Below are positions 40,516-48,894 of a stretch of 64,000 nucleotides of DNA, one piece after another. The translations under genes and the position numbers were made by a program. Position 1 is the first letter of the stretch. The number at the start of each line of letters is the position of its first letter. The stretch comes from Micromonospora sp. WMMD812 (lineage in GTDB: Bacteria > Actinomycetota > Actinomycetes > Mycobacteriales > Micromonosporaceae). The notes under the pieces are model-generated. The model worked only from the letters and a program-made list of their open reading frames with translations, did not search any database and had not been told where the DNA came from. The stretch spans positions 310,001 through 374,000 of the forward strand of contig NZ_CP114904.1 of NCBI RefSeq assembly GCF_027497215.1, given 5' to 3'.

Positions 40516-40547
40516 GCGCCCGCGGGTTACACCGCGCCCGTGGGCGC
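40516..40547 (+). terminator. Hairpin after the S1 protease gene
   Basis: GCGCCCGCGGG (40516-40526) pairs with 40537-40547 with one mismatch around a 10-nt loop, 20 bp after the protease stop. Confidence 0.6.
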
Positions 40548-40592
40548 GCGGCGATGCCGCGCGTGCGGGTTATGCCTCTGCGGCATTTTTAT

Positions 40593-41995
40593 GGCTCTTG
40601 TGACGTGTTTGTGGGTGGTTGGGCGCGTCCTTGATGGCGCACGCCGTTGTCCTGCCTAGGTTCTGGCTTGTCGAGGTCAGAACTGGATGGGCGGGAGAAC
40701 GGCGTGCGTTCTGCCAGGGTATGGGCTGGGCTGCTCGGGGTCGAGCAGGCGGTGGTGGAGGGTGTGGAGTTCGATCCGGACGAGTCGGTGGTGGTGGCTC
40801 GGGTGCGGGTGCGTAAGGGCGCGTCGCGGCGGTGTCCGTATTGCCGGCGGCGGTGTGCCCGTTATGACGCTGGGGTGCGTCGTCGGTGGCGGGCGTTGGA
40901 TCTCGGGACGGTGCGGGCGGTGATCGAGGCGGACGCGCCTCGGGTGTCCTGTCGGGTGCATGGGGTGGTCGTGGCGGCGGTGCCGTGGGCGCGTCACGGG
41001 GCGGGGCACACACGGGCGTTCGACGCGACGGTGGCGTGGTTGGCGGTGCACACGGCGAAGTCGGCGGTGTCGCAGCTGATGCGGGTCGGTTGGCGCACGG
41101 TGGGGTCGATCGTGGCCCGGGTATGGGCCGATACCGGTGGCCTTGAGGACCGGTATGACGGGTTGCGTCGTATCGGGATCGACGAGGTCAGCTACAAGAA
41201 GGGGCACCGGTATCTGACCGTGGTCGTGGACCATGACAGCGGCCGGTTGGTGTGGGCGGCGCCGGGTAGAAGCGCCACCACGTTACAGGCGTTCTTCGAC
41301 CTGCTCGGTCCCGAGCGGGCCGCGAAGATCACGCACGTGTCGGCCGACGGCGCGGACTGGATCACGACGGTCGTGCGGCGCAGGTGCCCGAACGCGGTCC
41401 GCTGCGCCGACCCGTTCCACGTGGTGGCCTGGGCCACCGACGCCGTTGACCGGGTTCGCCGTCAGGCATGGAACGAGACCACCGGGCGAGGAGCCGGCCG
41501 CCGCGGTGTCGCCACCGGCGAGGCCCGAGAGCTGAAGAACACCCGCTGGGCGTTGTGGAAGAACCCCGACAACCTCACCGACGCCCAGCAGGCCAAACTC
41601 GCCTGGATCGCCAAGACCCATCCCCGCCTGCACCGGGCCTGGGCGTTGAAAGAGGGCCTACGGCTGGTGTTCACCCTGGCCAGGACCAGCCCGACCACGG
41701 CGGTCGAAGCCCTCGACCGGTGGATCGGATGGGCCCGACGCAGCCGCATCGACGTCTTCGTCGACCTGCAACGACGCGTCACGCGACACCGCGACCAGAT
41801 CATCGCCGCCATCGAACACGGCCTGTCCAACGGCCGGATCGAGTCGGTCAACACCAAGATCCGCCTGATCACCCGGATGGCCTTCGGCTTCCACTCAGCC
41901 GAAGCCCTCATCGCCCTGGCCATGCTCAGCCTCGGCGGCCACCGACCCGAACTACCCCGACCATGACCCCGACCCACACATCAATCACAAGAGCC
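40593..41995 (+). mobile_element. Complete ISL3-family insertion sequence with 8-bp target duplication
   Basis: The 1403-bp element has terminal inverted repeats starting GGCTCTTGTGA, exact for 11 bp and then imperfect (GTGTTTGTGGGTGG against ATGTGTGGGTCGG). It is flanked on both sides by ATTTTTAT (40585-40592 and 41996-42003), the 8-bp target duplication typical of ISL3. One intact transposase gene fills it. The intact ends and duplication indicate recent insertion. The transposase composition differs from neighbouring genes (more T-rich in its first half). Confidence 0.95.
40704..41966 (+). CDS. ISL3-family transposase
   Basis: The 420-residue transposase has an N-terminal zinc-finger-like region (RRCPYCRRRCARYD, then a His/Cys pair), and a helix-turn-helix around VSQLMRVGWRTVGSIV. 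The DDE domain follows, with IGIDEVSYKKGHRYLTVVVD (first Asp), ITHVSADGADWI (second Asp) and the last Glu in GLSNGRIESVNTKIRL. It appears full length and intact. GTG 40704 behind GGGAG is the preferred start. Confidence 0.94.
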   Translation: MRSARVWAGLLGVEQAVVEGVEFDPDESVVVARVRVRKGASRRCPYCRRRCARYDAGVRRRWRALDLGTVRAVIEADAPRVSCRVHGVVVAAVPWARHGAGHTRAFDATVAWLAVHTAKSAVSQLMRVGWRTVGSIVARVWADTGGLEDRYDGLRRIGIDEVSYKKGHRYLTVVVDHDSGRLVWAAPGRSATTLQAFFDLLGPERAAKITHVSADGADWITTVVRRRCPNAVRCADPFHVVAWATDAVDRVRRQAWNETTGRGAGRRGVATGEARELKNTRWALWKNPDNLTDAQQAKLAWIAKTHPRLHRAWALKEGLRLVFTLARTSPTTAVEALDRWIGWARRSRIDVFVDLQRRVTRHRDQIIAAIEHGLSNGRIESVNTKIRLITRMAFGFHSAEALIALAMLSLGGHRPELPRP

Positions 41996-42145
41996 ATTTT
42001 TATGACGCAGAGGCATAACCCTCGTCGAGGCATGGACCGGGGACCGCCACCCTGCTTGCCGCCGCCCGCCACGTCACGGCCGGGGCGAGCGGTGGTCCGG
42101 CCGGGCGGCGGCGGGCGGCACCGGGGTCAACCACCCGACGTCGCC

Positions 42146-42739
42146 TCAGCGGGCGTCGGCCGGCACCCGGTCCAGGAAGAGCAGCCGGGCCCGCTTCTCC
42201 GGGAGGTCGATCAGCGGCCCGGGCCGGAAGCCGGCACGGACGAACCGGGCGATGGCCCGGTCGTTGCGCGCGTCGGGCTCGACCACCAGCCGCTGCCGCC
42301 TCGGCTCGGCCCACAGGAAGTCGAGCAGCGCCCCGAGCAGCGCGCCGGTGAACCCGGGCTCGGTCCGGGCCGGCGGGCCGATCAGCAGGTGCAGGCCGAA
42401 GTCACCTGGCTGGACCGGGTAGCACTCGCCGACCGGGTCGGCCGCCGGCTCGTACGTCTGCAGCAGCGCCACCGGCCGCCCGTCCCGGTGCGCCAGGTAG
42501 GCGTGGTGCGTGTCCAGCGAGTCCACGTACGCGTAGAGCTCCCGGACCCGCTCCCGGCTGGCGTCCCGCATCCCCCAGAACCGGGCCCGCTCCTGGGTCA
42601 CCCAACCGTGCAGCAGCTCGGCGTCCCGGTCCGGAACCACCGGCCGGATGGTGACCCGACCGAACCCGGGCACCTCCCGGTCGTGGTGGTGCGGGCCGGA
42701 CGCGGGGAGTGGAGGGGCGGTGTTCCGGTCAGCGGTCAT
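42146..42739 (-). CDS. GNAT-family acyltransferase of the siderophore locus
   Basis: The 197-residue protein is an IucB/MbtK/DesC-like N-acyltransferase: LLHGWVTQERARFWGM at the N-terminus, GDFGLHLLIGPP and RLVVEPDARNDRAIARFVRAGF. It is clearly similar in pattern to DesC at 52739. It starts 11 bp inside the end of the acylase gene and ends the leftward operon. I recall that some actinobacterial des loci carry an extra acyltransferase and a penicillin-amidase gene named desH and desG, linked to aryl- or acyl-ferrioxamines. This pair fits that pattern. Confidence 0.85.
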   Translation of the reverse strand: MTADRNTAPPLPASGPHHHDREVPGFGRVTIRPVVPDRDAELLHGWVTQERARFWGMRDASRERVRELYAYVDSLDTHHAYLAHRDGRPVALLQTYEPAADPVGECYPVQPGDFGLHLLIGPPARTEPGFTGALLGALLDFLWAEPRRQRLVVEPDARNDRAIARFVRAGFRPGPLIDLPEKRARLLFLDRVPADAR

Positions 42740-44819
42740 CTCGCTCCTCGGTCAGCTGGTCCCAGTCGGTGGTCACCGGCAGCAGGTCGCCGGCCAGCCA
42801 GGACGGTAGCTGGTCCTCGTGGTGGGCGTCGCCGGGCACCCCGGACGCGCCGAACGGCACCACCCAGCGGCTGCCCGCCCGGTCGGCGAGGTCCCACACG
42901 AAACGCGCCGCCGGCCCGCGCAGGCAGTCGTGGGTGACACCGGGGATGCTGGACGTGGCGAGCACGCAGTCGTGGTCGCCGGCGAGTTCGGGTACCGGGC
43001 CGGCGTGCGGGTGCGGCAACGCCTGCCACGGCGTGAGCCGGTGCAGCTCGCCCCACCGCGGCGGCCCGCCCCGCCCGGCGTCCCCGGCCGTGCCGCCCGG
43101 ATCGGCCGGGCCCGCCGCCACCTCCTCGACGGCCGCGCGCAGCAGCGCGTCCGGGTCGACGCCGGGCAGCAGGGAACTGCCCAGCAGCGCCGGCACGGCG
43201 TAGGCGACCCGCGGGACCAGGGCGAGCCAGGGCTGGAACACCTCGGGGTACGGCGGCGGATCGGCGAGCGGGGCCAGCGCCGGGTGCGCGGCCAGCCGGC
43301 GCACCAGGGCCGCCCGGAACAGGGCGAACGCGGTGGCGTCGGTGCTGTCGGCGGCCATCCGGCGGTCCCAGCGCACCAGCCGGTCGCGCAGCGCCGCGGC
43401 CGCCGGCTCGAGCCCGGTGAGGCCGGCCAGTCGGGTGAGCAGCGGCTCGGCCGAGCCCAGGTACGTGTCGGTGTGCACGGCCGGCATCCGGTCGGCCGTC
43501 CAGTCCCGGCCGCTGTCGATCAGGTCGCGGATCCGGTCCGCCCGGTACGGCGGGGCGAACTCGACGCCCAGTGGCGACGCCAGCCCCCGCTCGTTCGCCA
43601 TCACCGCGCAGCCGTCGACCTCGGCGGGGGGCAGCGGCGCGTACCAGCCCTGCCAGGCGTGCTCCGGCGCCCACGCCGGCACCACCCGCAACCGGTTCGC
43701 CGGGTGCCGCACCGGCACCGCGCCGGCGACGCGGTGCAGCAGCCCGCCCGCGGTGTCCGCCGCCTGCAGCACGTTGACCGGCTCGATCCAGCGGTCGACC
43801 GCCGCGTCCACGTCGTCGACGGTGCGGGCGCGCAGCAGCGCCGGCAGCGTGGCGAAGCCGAGGTCGGCCAGCACCCGGGGCGGGTAGCGGAGGCTGACGG
43901 CCGGCGCGTCGTCCGGCCCGCCGGCGACCACCGGGCCCCGGGCGGTCTCGATCACCTCCACCTCGACCGCGTCCGCCCCGGCGACCTCGACGGTCTCCGT
44001 GTGCACGGCGGCGGGCCGCCAGCCGTCCGGGCCGTACGCCTCCACGGCCTCGCCCCGGCGCCGCAGGCGCTCGACGTAGAGGTCCTGGTAGTCGGCCATC
44101 GCGTTGGTGATGGCCCACGCCACCCCGCCGGTGTGTCCGAAGTGGGCGACGCCCGGCACGCCCGGCACGGCCAGACCGACCACGTCGTACTCCGGGCAGG
44201 CCAGCCGGATCTGCTGGTACACCCCCGGGTCCTCGATGAACCGGTGCGGGTCGCCCGCGAGCAGCGCGGCGCCGGTCGCGGTCCGGTCGCCGGCCAGCAG
44301 CCAGCCGTTGCTGCCGGCGGTGGACGGCGCGTCGGCGGCGAAGAGGTTGGCCGCCGCCTCGCCGAGCCGGTGCGTGACGTGCTCGCGCCAGAGCTTCGTG
44401 GGAAAACCCGCGAAGAGGATGTGGTGGGCCAGCCACACCGCCAACGGTGTCCAGGGCTCCCACCGGCCGGGCGTCAGCCCGACCGCGGCGAACTCGGGTG
44501 ACCGGGCGGCCCCGGTGGCCAGGCCCTCGTTGACGCCCTCCACATAGCCGCGCACCCAGTCGGTGGTCTCCGGGTCCAGGGCGGCGAAGCAGCGGTGCGC
44601 GGTGTCGTCGAGTCGGGCCTGCCGGGCGAACCGGTCCCAGCCGAGCGCCTCGGCGCCGAGGAAGGACGCGCTCGTGCCCCCGGCCCGGTGCCGTTCCACC
44701 TCGATCTGCCAGGCCCGGTCGTACGCGGTGACCCGGCCCTGGGCGACGGCGAGCGCCCGCGAGTCGGTGGCGCGCAGGTGCGGGATGCCCCACGCGTCCC
44801 GGAACACCCGGGCGGTCAT
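42729..44819 (-). CDS. Penicillin-acylase-type Ntn hydrolase of the siderophore locus
   Basis: The 696-residue protein has the acylase order: short N-terminal chain with DAWGIPHLRA, spacer, then Ser170 in TAGSNGWLLAGDRT as the predicted new N-terminal nucleophile after self-cleavage, followed by GVPGVAHFGHTGGVAWAITN. Unlike most penicillin acylases there is no signal peptide, so it should work in the cytoplasm. ATG overlaps the ATPase stop (ATGA). It may release acyl or aryl acids used by the acyltransferases, or deacylate siderophore; I recall the name desG for such genes. Transcribed with the permeases from the iron-box side. Confidence 0.88.
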   Translation of the reverse strand: MTARVFRDAWGIPHLRATDSRALAVAQGRVTAYDRAWQIEVERHRAGGTSASFLGAEALGWDRFARQARLDDTAHRCFAALDPETTDWVRGYVEGVNEGLATGAARSPEFAAVGLTPGRWEPWTPLAVWLAHHILFAGFPTKLWREHVTHRLGEAAANLFAADAPSTAGSNGWLLAGDRTATGAALLAGDPHRFIEDPGVYQQIRLACPEYDVVGLAVPGVPGVAHFGHTGGVAWAITNAMADYQDLYVERLRRRGEAVEAYGPDGWRPAAVHTETVEVAGADAVEVEVIETARGPVVAGGPDDAPAVSLRYPPRVLADLGFATLPALLRARTVDDVDAAVDRWIEPVNVLQAADTAGGLLHRVAGAVPVRHPANRLRVVPAWAPEHAWQGWYAPLPPAEVDGCAVMANERGLASPLGVEFAPPYRADRIRDLIDSGRDWTADRMPAVHTDTYLGSAEPLLTRLAGLTGLEPAAAALRDRLVRWDRRMAADSTDATAFALFRAALVRRLAAHPALAPLADPPPYPEVFQPWLALVPRVAYAVPALLGSSLLPGVDPDALLRAAVEEVAAGPADPGGTAGDAGRGGPPRWGELHRLTPWQALPHPHAGPVPELAGDHDCVLATSSIPGVTHDCLRGPAARFVWDLADRAGSRWVVPFGASGVPGDAHHEDQLPSWLAGDLLPVTTDWDQLTEERDDR

Positions 44820-45670
44820 GCCGGCTCCGGCGCGAGAGCGCCGGCCCGGCGGCGGGCGGCCGGGACGACGAGCGGTGTGCCGGTCTCCGGGTCGTCGATC
44901 ACCCGGCAGGGCAGCCCGAAGACCTCCGCCACCAGGTCCGCGGTCACCACCTCACCGGGCGGGCCGGCGGCGACCACGCGTCCGTCACGCATCGCGATCA
45001 GGTGGGTGGCGTAGCGGGCGGCGTGGTTGAGGTCGTGCAGCACCGCGACCAGCGTGCGGCCCTGCTCCTCGTGCAGCCGGGCGCAGAGGTCGAGGATCTC
45101 GATCTGGTGGGCGATGTCCAGGTAGGTGGTCGGCTCGTCGAGCAGCAGCAGCGGGGTCTGCTGGGCCAGCGCCATGGCGATCCACACCCGTTGCCGCTGG
45201 CCCCCGGAGAGTTCGTCCACCGGCCGGTCGGCGAGGTCCGCCACGCCGGTGGCCGCCATCGACTCCTGCACCACCCGCTCGTCGTCGCGCGACCACTGCC
45301 GCAGCAGCCCCTGGTGCGGGTACCGGCCCCGGCCGACCAGTTCGGCGACCGTGATGCCGTCCGGGGCGATCGAGGACTGTGGCAGCAGGCCGAGGGTCCG
45401 GGCCACCTGACGGGCCGACCGGCGGTGGATGTCCTCGCCGTCCAGCAGCACCGCTCCGGCGGTCGGCCGGAGCATCCGGGACAGCGCGCGCAGCAGGGTG
45501 GACTTGCCGCAGGCGTTCGGGCCGATGACCACCGTGAACGACCGATCGGGAACGTCGACCGTCAGCTCCTCGGCGATGGTGCGCCGGTCGTAGGCCAGGG
45601 TCATCCCGGTGCCGCGCAGCCGCGTCGTGCCGGTCTCCATCGGTTCTCCGTTCTCGTCGCGGGCGCTCAT
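44816..45670 (-). CDS. Ferric-siderophore ABC transporter ATPase (FecE/FepC type)
   Basis: The 284-residue ATPase has Walker A GPNACGKSTLL, the Q-loop GLLPQSS, signature ELSGGQRQRVW, Walker B LLLLDEPTT and the switch His in VLHDLNHAARY. It energises ferric hydroxamate uptake with the two FecCD permeases upstream. The ATG at 45670 overlaps the permease stop (ATGA). An ATG 30 bp further in with GGAG in front (METGTT) is an equally good start. The intervening DNA resembles the dispersed repeat. Confidence 0.92.
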   Translation of the reverse strand: MSARDENGEPMETGTTRLRGTGMTLAYDRRTIAEELTVDVPDRSFTVVIGPNACGKSTLLRALSRMLRPTAGAVLLDGEDIHRRSARQVARTLGLLPQSSIAPDGITVAELVGRGRYPHQGLLRQWSRDDERVVQESMAATGVADLADRPVDELSGGQRQRVWIAMALAQQTPLLLLDEPTTYLDIAHQIEILDLCARLHEEQGRTLVAVLHDLNHAARYATHLIAMRDGRVVAAGPPGEVVTADLVAEVFGLPCRVIDDPETGTPLVVPAARRRAGALAPEPA

Positions 45671-46695
45671 ATCCGCCCCGCCCTTCGTTCCACCGCCAGC
45701 AGCCAGACCAGGTACGCCCCGCCGATGGCGCCGGTGACCGCGCCGACCGGCAGCTGGTGCCCGGTGAACGCGCGCTGCGCCAACAGGTCGGCTCCGACCA
45801 GGAGTGTCGCGCCCAGGCACATCGAGGGCAGCAGGTTCGGCCCGGGCGAGCGGGTGAGTCTCCGGGCCAGGTGCGGCGCGGTCAGCGCCACGAACGACAC
45901 CGGCCCCGCGGCGGCCGCCGCGAACGACACCAGGAGCACGGCCGCGGCGAGCAGCACCAGGCGTAGCCGCCGCACCGGGACGCCCAGCGCGCTCGCCGTG
46001 TCGTCGCCCATCTCCATCATCCGCAGGGCCGGACCGCAGCCGAGCAGCACCACCGGTGTGAGTATCGCGAGCACCGTGAGCAGCGGAAGCGCGTCGGACC
46101 AGCCTCGCCCGTCCAGGCTGCCGGTGAGCCAGAGCATCGCCCGGGCGGCGTCCATCAGCGGGGCACGGGTGAGCAGGTAGCCGTTGAACCCGGTGAGGAT
46201 GGCGGAGACACCGATGCCGACCAGGACCAGCCGGTAGCCGTGTACGCCGTTGCGCCAGACGATCGCGTAGATCAGCAGGCCGGTCGCGAGGCCGCTGGCC
46301 ACCGCCGCGCCGGAGAGCGCCAGACTGCTGCCGCCGAGCACGACCACCACCAGCGCGCCGGTGGCCGCGCCCTGGGTGAAGCCGAGCACGTCGGGGCTGC
46401 CCAGCGGATTCCGGACCAGGGACTGGAAGACGGCTCCGGCCAGTGCCAGGGCCGCGCCCTCCAGCAGCGCGGTGACCAGCCGGGGCAGCCGCAGCTCCTG
46501 GACGATGAACTCCTCGGCCGGGGTGCCGCCGCCGGCGAGGGTGCGCAGCACGTCGGCCGGGGACATCGGGTAGTCGCCGCCGGCCACGGCCAGAACGCCC
46601 AGGCCGGCGGCGAGCAGGGCGCAGCCGACGCCGACGGCCAGCGCGCGGGGGCGGAACCGCAGCGAGAGCCCGCCGGGACTACGGAGGACGATCAC
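45667..46695 (-). CDS. FecCD-family siderophore transporter permease (second subunit)
   Basis: The 342-residue permease has about nine or ten TM helices and the family signatures PRLVTALLEGAALALAGAVFQ, NPLGSPDVLGFTQGA and GPVSFVALTAPHLARRLTRSP. It pairs with the upstream permease to form the membrane channel. GTG 46695 in a GTGA overlap with the partner stop is taken as the start. Confidence 0.92.
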   Translation of the reverse strand: MIVLRSPGGLSLRFRPRALAVGVGCALLAAGLGVLAVAGGDYPMSPADVLRTLAGGGTPAEEFIVQELRLPRLVTALLEGAALALAGAVFQSLVRNPLGSPDVLGFTQGAATGALVVVVLGGSSLALSGAAVASGLATGLLIYAIVWRNGVHGYRLVLVGIGVSAILTGFNGYLLTRAPLMDAARAMLWLTGSLDGRGWSDALPLLTVLAILTPVVLLGCGPALRMMEMGDDTASALGVPVRRLRLVLLAAAVLLVSFAAAAAGPVSFVALTAPHLARRLTRSPGPNLLPSMCLGATLLVGADLLAQRAFTGHQLPVGAVTGAIGGAYLVWLLAVERRAGRI

Positions 46696-47750
46696 GCCGG
46701 TGCCACCCTCCGCCGGGTGACCAGCCACAGGAAGAGCGGCCCACCGAGCACCGCGGTGACCATCCCGACCTGCAGCTCGCCGGGCCGACCGAGCACCCGG
46801 CCGAGCACGTCGGCACCGAGCAGCAGCACCGGCGCGAGCACCGCGCAGTAGGGCAGCAGCCAGCGCAGGTCGGGCCCGGTCAGCGCGCGCACCAGATGCG
46901 GCACGAGCAGCCCGACGAACACGATCGGTCCGCAGGCCGCGGTGCTCGCGCCGCAGAGCAGGGTGACGGCCACGATGACGGCCGCCCGGATCAGCGCCGG
47001 GCGGGCGCCGAGCGACCGGGCCGCGTCGTCGCCGAGGGCGAGCGCATTGAGGGGACGCGCGGTGGCCAGCGCGACGAGCAGGCCGGCCGCCAGGAACGGC
47101 AGCACCCGGGTGACCGTCGCGGTGTCGGCGGAGGCCAGCGAACCGACCGTCCAGAACCGGAGGCGGTCCAGCGAGGCGGCGTCGAGCAGCATCACCGCGC
47201 TGACGTACGAGTAGAGCGTGGCGTTGAGCGCCGCGCCGGCCAGCGCGAGCCGGGCCGGGGTGGCGCCGCGTCCACCGCCGACCGCGTAGACGAGCGCGGT
47301 GACCACGGCCGCGCCGAGCAGCGCGAACCAGACGTAGCCGCCGAGGGCGGTCACGCCGAGGATGGCGGCGGTGGCGACCGCGGCGGAGGCGCCGGCGTTG
47401 ATGCCGAGCAGGCCGGGGTCGGCGAGCGGGTTGCGGGTCAGCGCCTGCATCACCGCGCCGGCCAGGCCGAGCGCCATGCCGGCGAGCAGGCCGAGCAGGG
47501 TCCGGGGCAGCCGCATCTGGTGCACCACCGCGTACTCGGCCGAGTCGGGGTCCCGCAGGCCCGACCAGACGTCGGCGAGCGGGAGTTGCTTCGCGCCCAC
47601 GGCGATGCTGAGTACGACGACGACGGCGAGCAGCAGCAGCGCGGCGACCAGGCCGACGGCCCGTGCCGTGGTGCGGCCACGTCGGGGTGGGCTCGGCGTG
47701 GGCGGCGCCGCAGCACGGTCACCGAGGGGTGCCGATTGGATGACGGACAG
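46692..47750 (-). CDS. FecCD-family siderophore transporter permease (first subunit), probable CTG start
   Basis: The permease has RTLLGLLAGMALGLAGAVMQ, NPLADPGLLGINAGA and GPIVFVGLLVPHLVRALTGPD. From the first GTG (47600) it would be 302 residues and lack the first TM helix. The frame continues upstream through LVAALLLLAVVVVLSIAVG with no ATG, GTG or TTG before a stop. A CTG at 47750 lies 7 bp after GGAG and gives 352 residues beginning (M)SVIQSAP, the normal family length. I therefore place the start there. The iron box is about 46 bp upstream, so this operon is iron-repressed. Confidence 0.85.
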   Translation of the reverse strand: MSVIQSAPLGDRAAAPPTPSPPRRGRTTARAVGLVAALLLLAVVVVLSIAVGAKQLPLADVWSGLRDPDSAEYAVVHQMRLPRTLLGLLAGMALGLAGAVMQALTRNPLADPGLLGINAGASAAVATAAILGVTALGGYVWFALLGAAVVTALVYAVGGGRGATPARLALAGAALNATLYSYVSAVMLLDAASLDRLRFWTVGSLASADTATVTRVLPFLAAGLLVALATARPLNALALGDDAARSLGARPALIRAAVIVAVTLLCGASTAACGPIVFVGLLVPHLVRALTGPDLRWLLPYCAVLAPVLLLGADVLGRVLGRPGELQVGMVTAVLGGPLFLWLVTRRRVAPA

Positions 47751-47784
47751 TGTGGGCTCCGATGTGGGGAAACGCCGGACAGGC

Positions 47785-47814
47785 TTGACAGCGAATTAGG
47801 TTAGGTTAACCTAA
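47785..47814. promoter_or_regulatory. Iron box (DmdR/IdeR operator) overlapping the des promoter
   Basis: TTAGGTTAGGTTAACCTAA at 47796-47814 matches the 19-bp DtxR/IdeR/DmdR operator consensus in all but one position. It sits between divergent desE and the FecCD operon. A consensus rightward -35 TTGACA (47785-47790) lies immediately to its left, so the box covers the spacer and -10. Fe(II)-bound regulator would block both operons. Confidence 0.93.
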
Positions 47815-47862
47815 CCCCGCTGTCCATTGGTCGTACCCGACCCTGACCGAAAAGACGTCACC

Positions 47863-48894
47863 ATGCTTGATCCCGTCACCGCCCGCCGCCTCTCCCGCCG
47901 CAGCCTGCTGGCTGGTGGGGCCGTCACGTTAGCCGCCCTGGTGGCCGGCTGTGGGGGCGGCGACGACGCTGCCGCGCCGGCCGGAGGCAGCACCGGTGGT
48001 CCCTGGTCGTTCACGGACGACCGCAACGAGAAGGTTTCCGCCGGCAGCCGGCCCACCAGGGTGGTGGCCTTCACCGGCACGGCGGCGGCCCTGGTCGATT
48101 TCGGACTCGACAAGCAGCTCGTCGGTGTCTTCGGCGAGACGAAGCGAGCCGACGGCTCGGTCGACCCGCAGGCCGGCGACCTCAACGTGGAGAGCGTGGA
48201 GATCCTCGGGAACGTGTGGGGCGAGTTCAGCGTCGAGAAGTACGCGGCCCTGCGTCCGGAGCTGCTGGTCACGCACCAGTACGACCCGGGCGCCCTCTGG
48301 TACGTGCCGGACGAGAGCAAGAACAAGATCCTCCCGCTCGCGCCCAGCGTGGCGATCACCACGGCCCGGGTGCCGATGACCAAGCCGATCGAGCGGTACG
48401 CCCAGCTCGCCGAGTCGCTCGGCGCGGACCTGTCGGCCAAGAAGGTCACCGAGGCGAAGGCCCGCTTCGAGGCGGCCGCCGAGTCGGTCCGGCAGGCGGT
48501 GAAGGCGAACCCCGGCATCAAGGTCATGGCCTCCTCCGGCAGCCCCGACCTGTTCTACGTCTCCAACCCGAAGGTCAGCACCGACCTGATGTACTTCGCC
48601 GAACTCGGCGTGGACATCGTGGTGCCCACCAAGCTCGAATCCGGCGACTACTTCGAGGCGCTCAGCTGGGAGAACACCGGCAAGTTCCCGGCGGACCTGA
48701 TCCTGCTCGACAACCGCAGCACCGCGTTGCAGCCCAAGGACCTCGCCGCGAAGCCCACCTGGGCGCAGCTCCCGGCGGTGAAGGCCAACCAGGTCACCCC
48801 GTGGGACGCGGTGCCCCGCTTCTCGTACGCCGGTGCGGCCCCGCTGCTGGAGAACCTGGCCACGGCGATCCGGGCCGCGAAGAAGGTCAGTTGA
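47863..48894 (+). CDS. desE: Ferric-desferrioxamine-binding lipoprotein
   Basis: The 343-residue periplasmic-binding protein (FecB/FhuD type) has SRRSLLAGGAVTLAALVAGC at its start: a twin-Arg region and a lipobox with Cys near residue 31. The mature protein starts WSFTDDRNEKVSAGSRPTRVVAF. It captures ferric hydroxamate for the FecCD/ATPase system encoded across the iron box. ATG 47863 is preferred to an in-frame start 36 bp upstream. Its stop overlaps the desF start (TGATG). Order desE-desF-desA-desB-desC-desD is as in known des clusters with the uptake genes. Confidence 0.92.
   Translation: MLDPVTARRLSRRSLLAGGAVTLAALVAGCGGGDDAAAPAGGSTGGPWSFTDDRNEKVSAGSRPTRVVAFTGTAAALVDFGLDKQLVGVFGETKRADGSVDPQAGDLNVESVEILGNVWGEFSVEKYAALRPELLVTHQYDPGALWYVPDESKNKILPLAPSVAITTARVPMTKPIERYAQLAESLGADLSAKKVTEAKARFEAAAESVRQAVKANPGIKVMASSGSPDLFYVSNPKVSTDLMYFAELGVDIVVPTKLESGDYFEALSWENTGKFPADLILLDNRSTALQPKDLAAKPTWAQLPAVKANQVTPWDAVPRFSYAGAAPLLENLATAIRAAKKVS

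Larger units (their letters stand above)
40567..42021. repeat. 16-bp hairpin stem split by the ISL3 element
   Basis: GGGTTATGCCTCTGCG at 40567-40582 is the exact reverse complement of 42006-42021. Removing the IS and one target copy restores a perfect hairpin with a 12-nt loop (GCATTTTTATGA). This was probably a transcription terminator downstream of the protease gene. Confidence 0.9.

Noticed and set aside
40567..40603. Treating GGGTTATGCC as the tip of the insertion sequence
   Set aside because: With those ends no target duplication exists. With GGCTCTTGTGA as the tip the flanks are exact 8-bp copies (ATTTTTAT), the size expected for ISL3.
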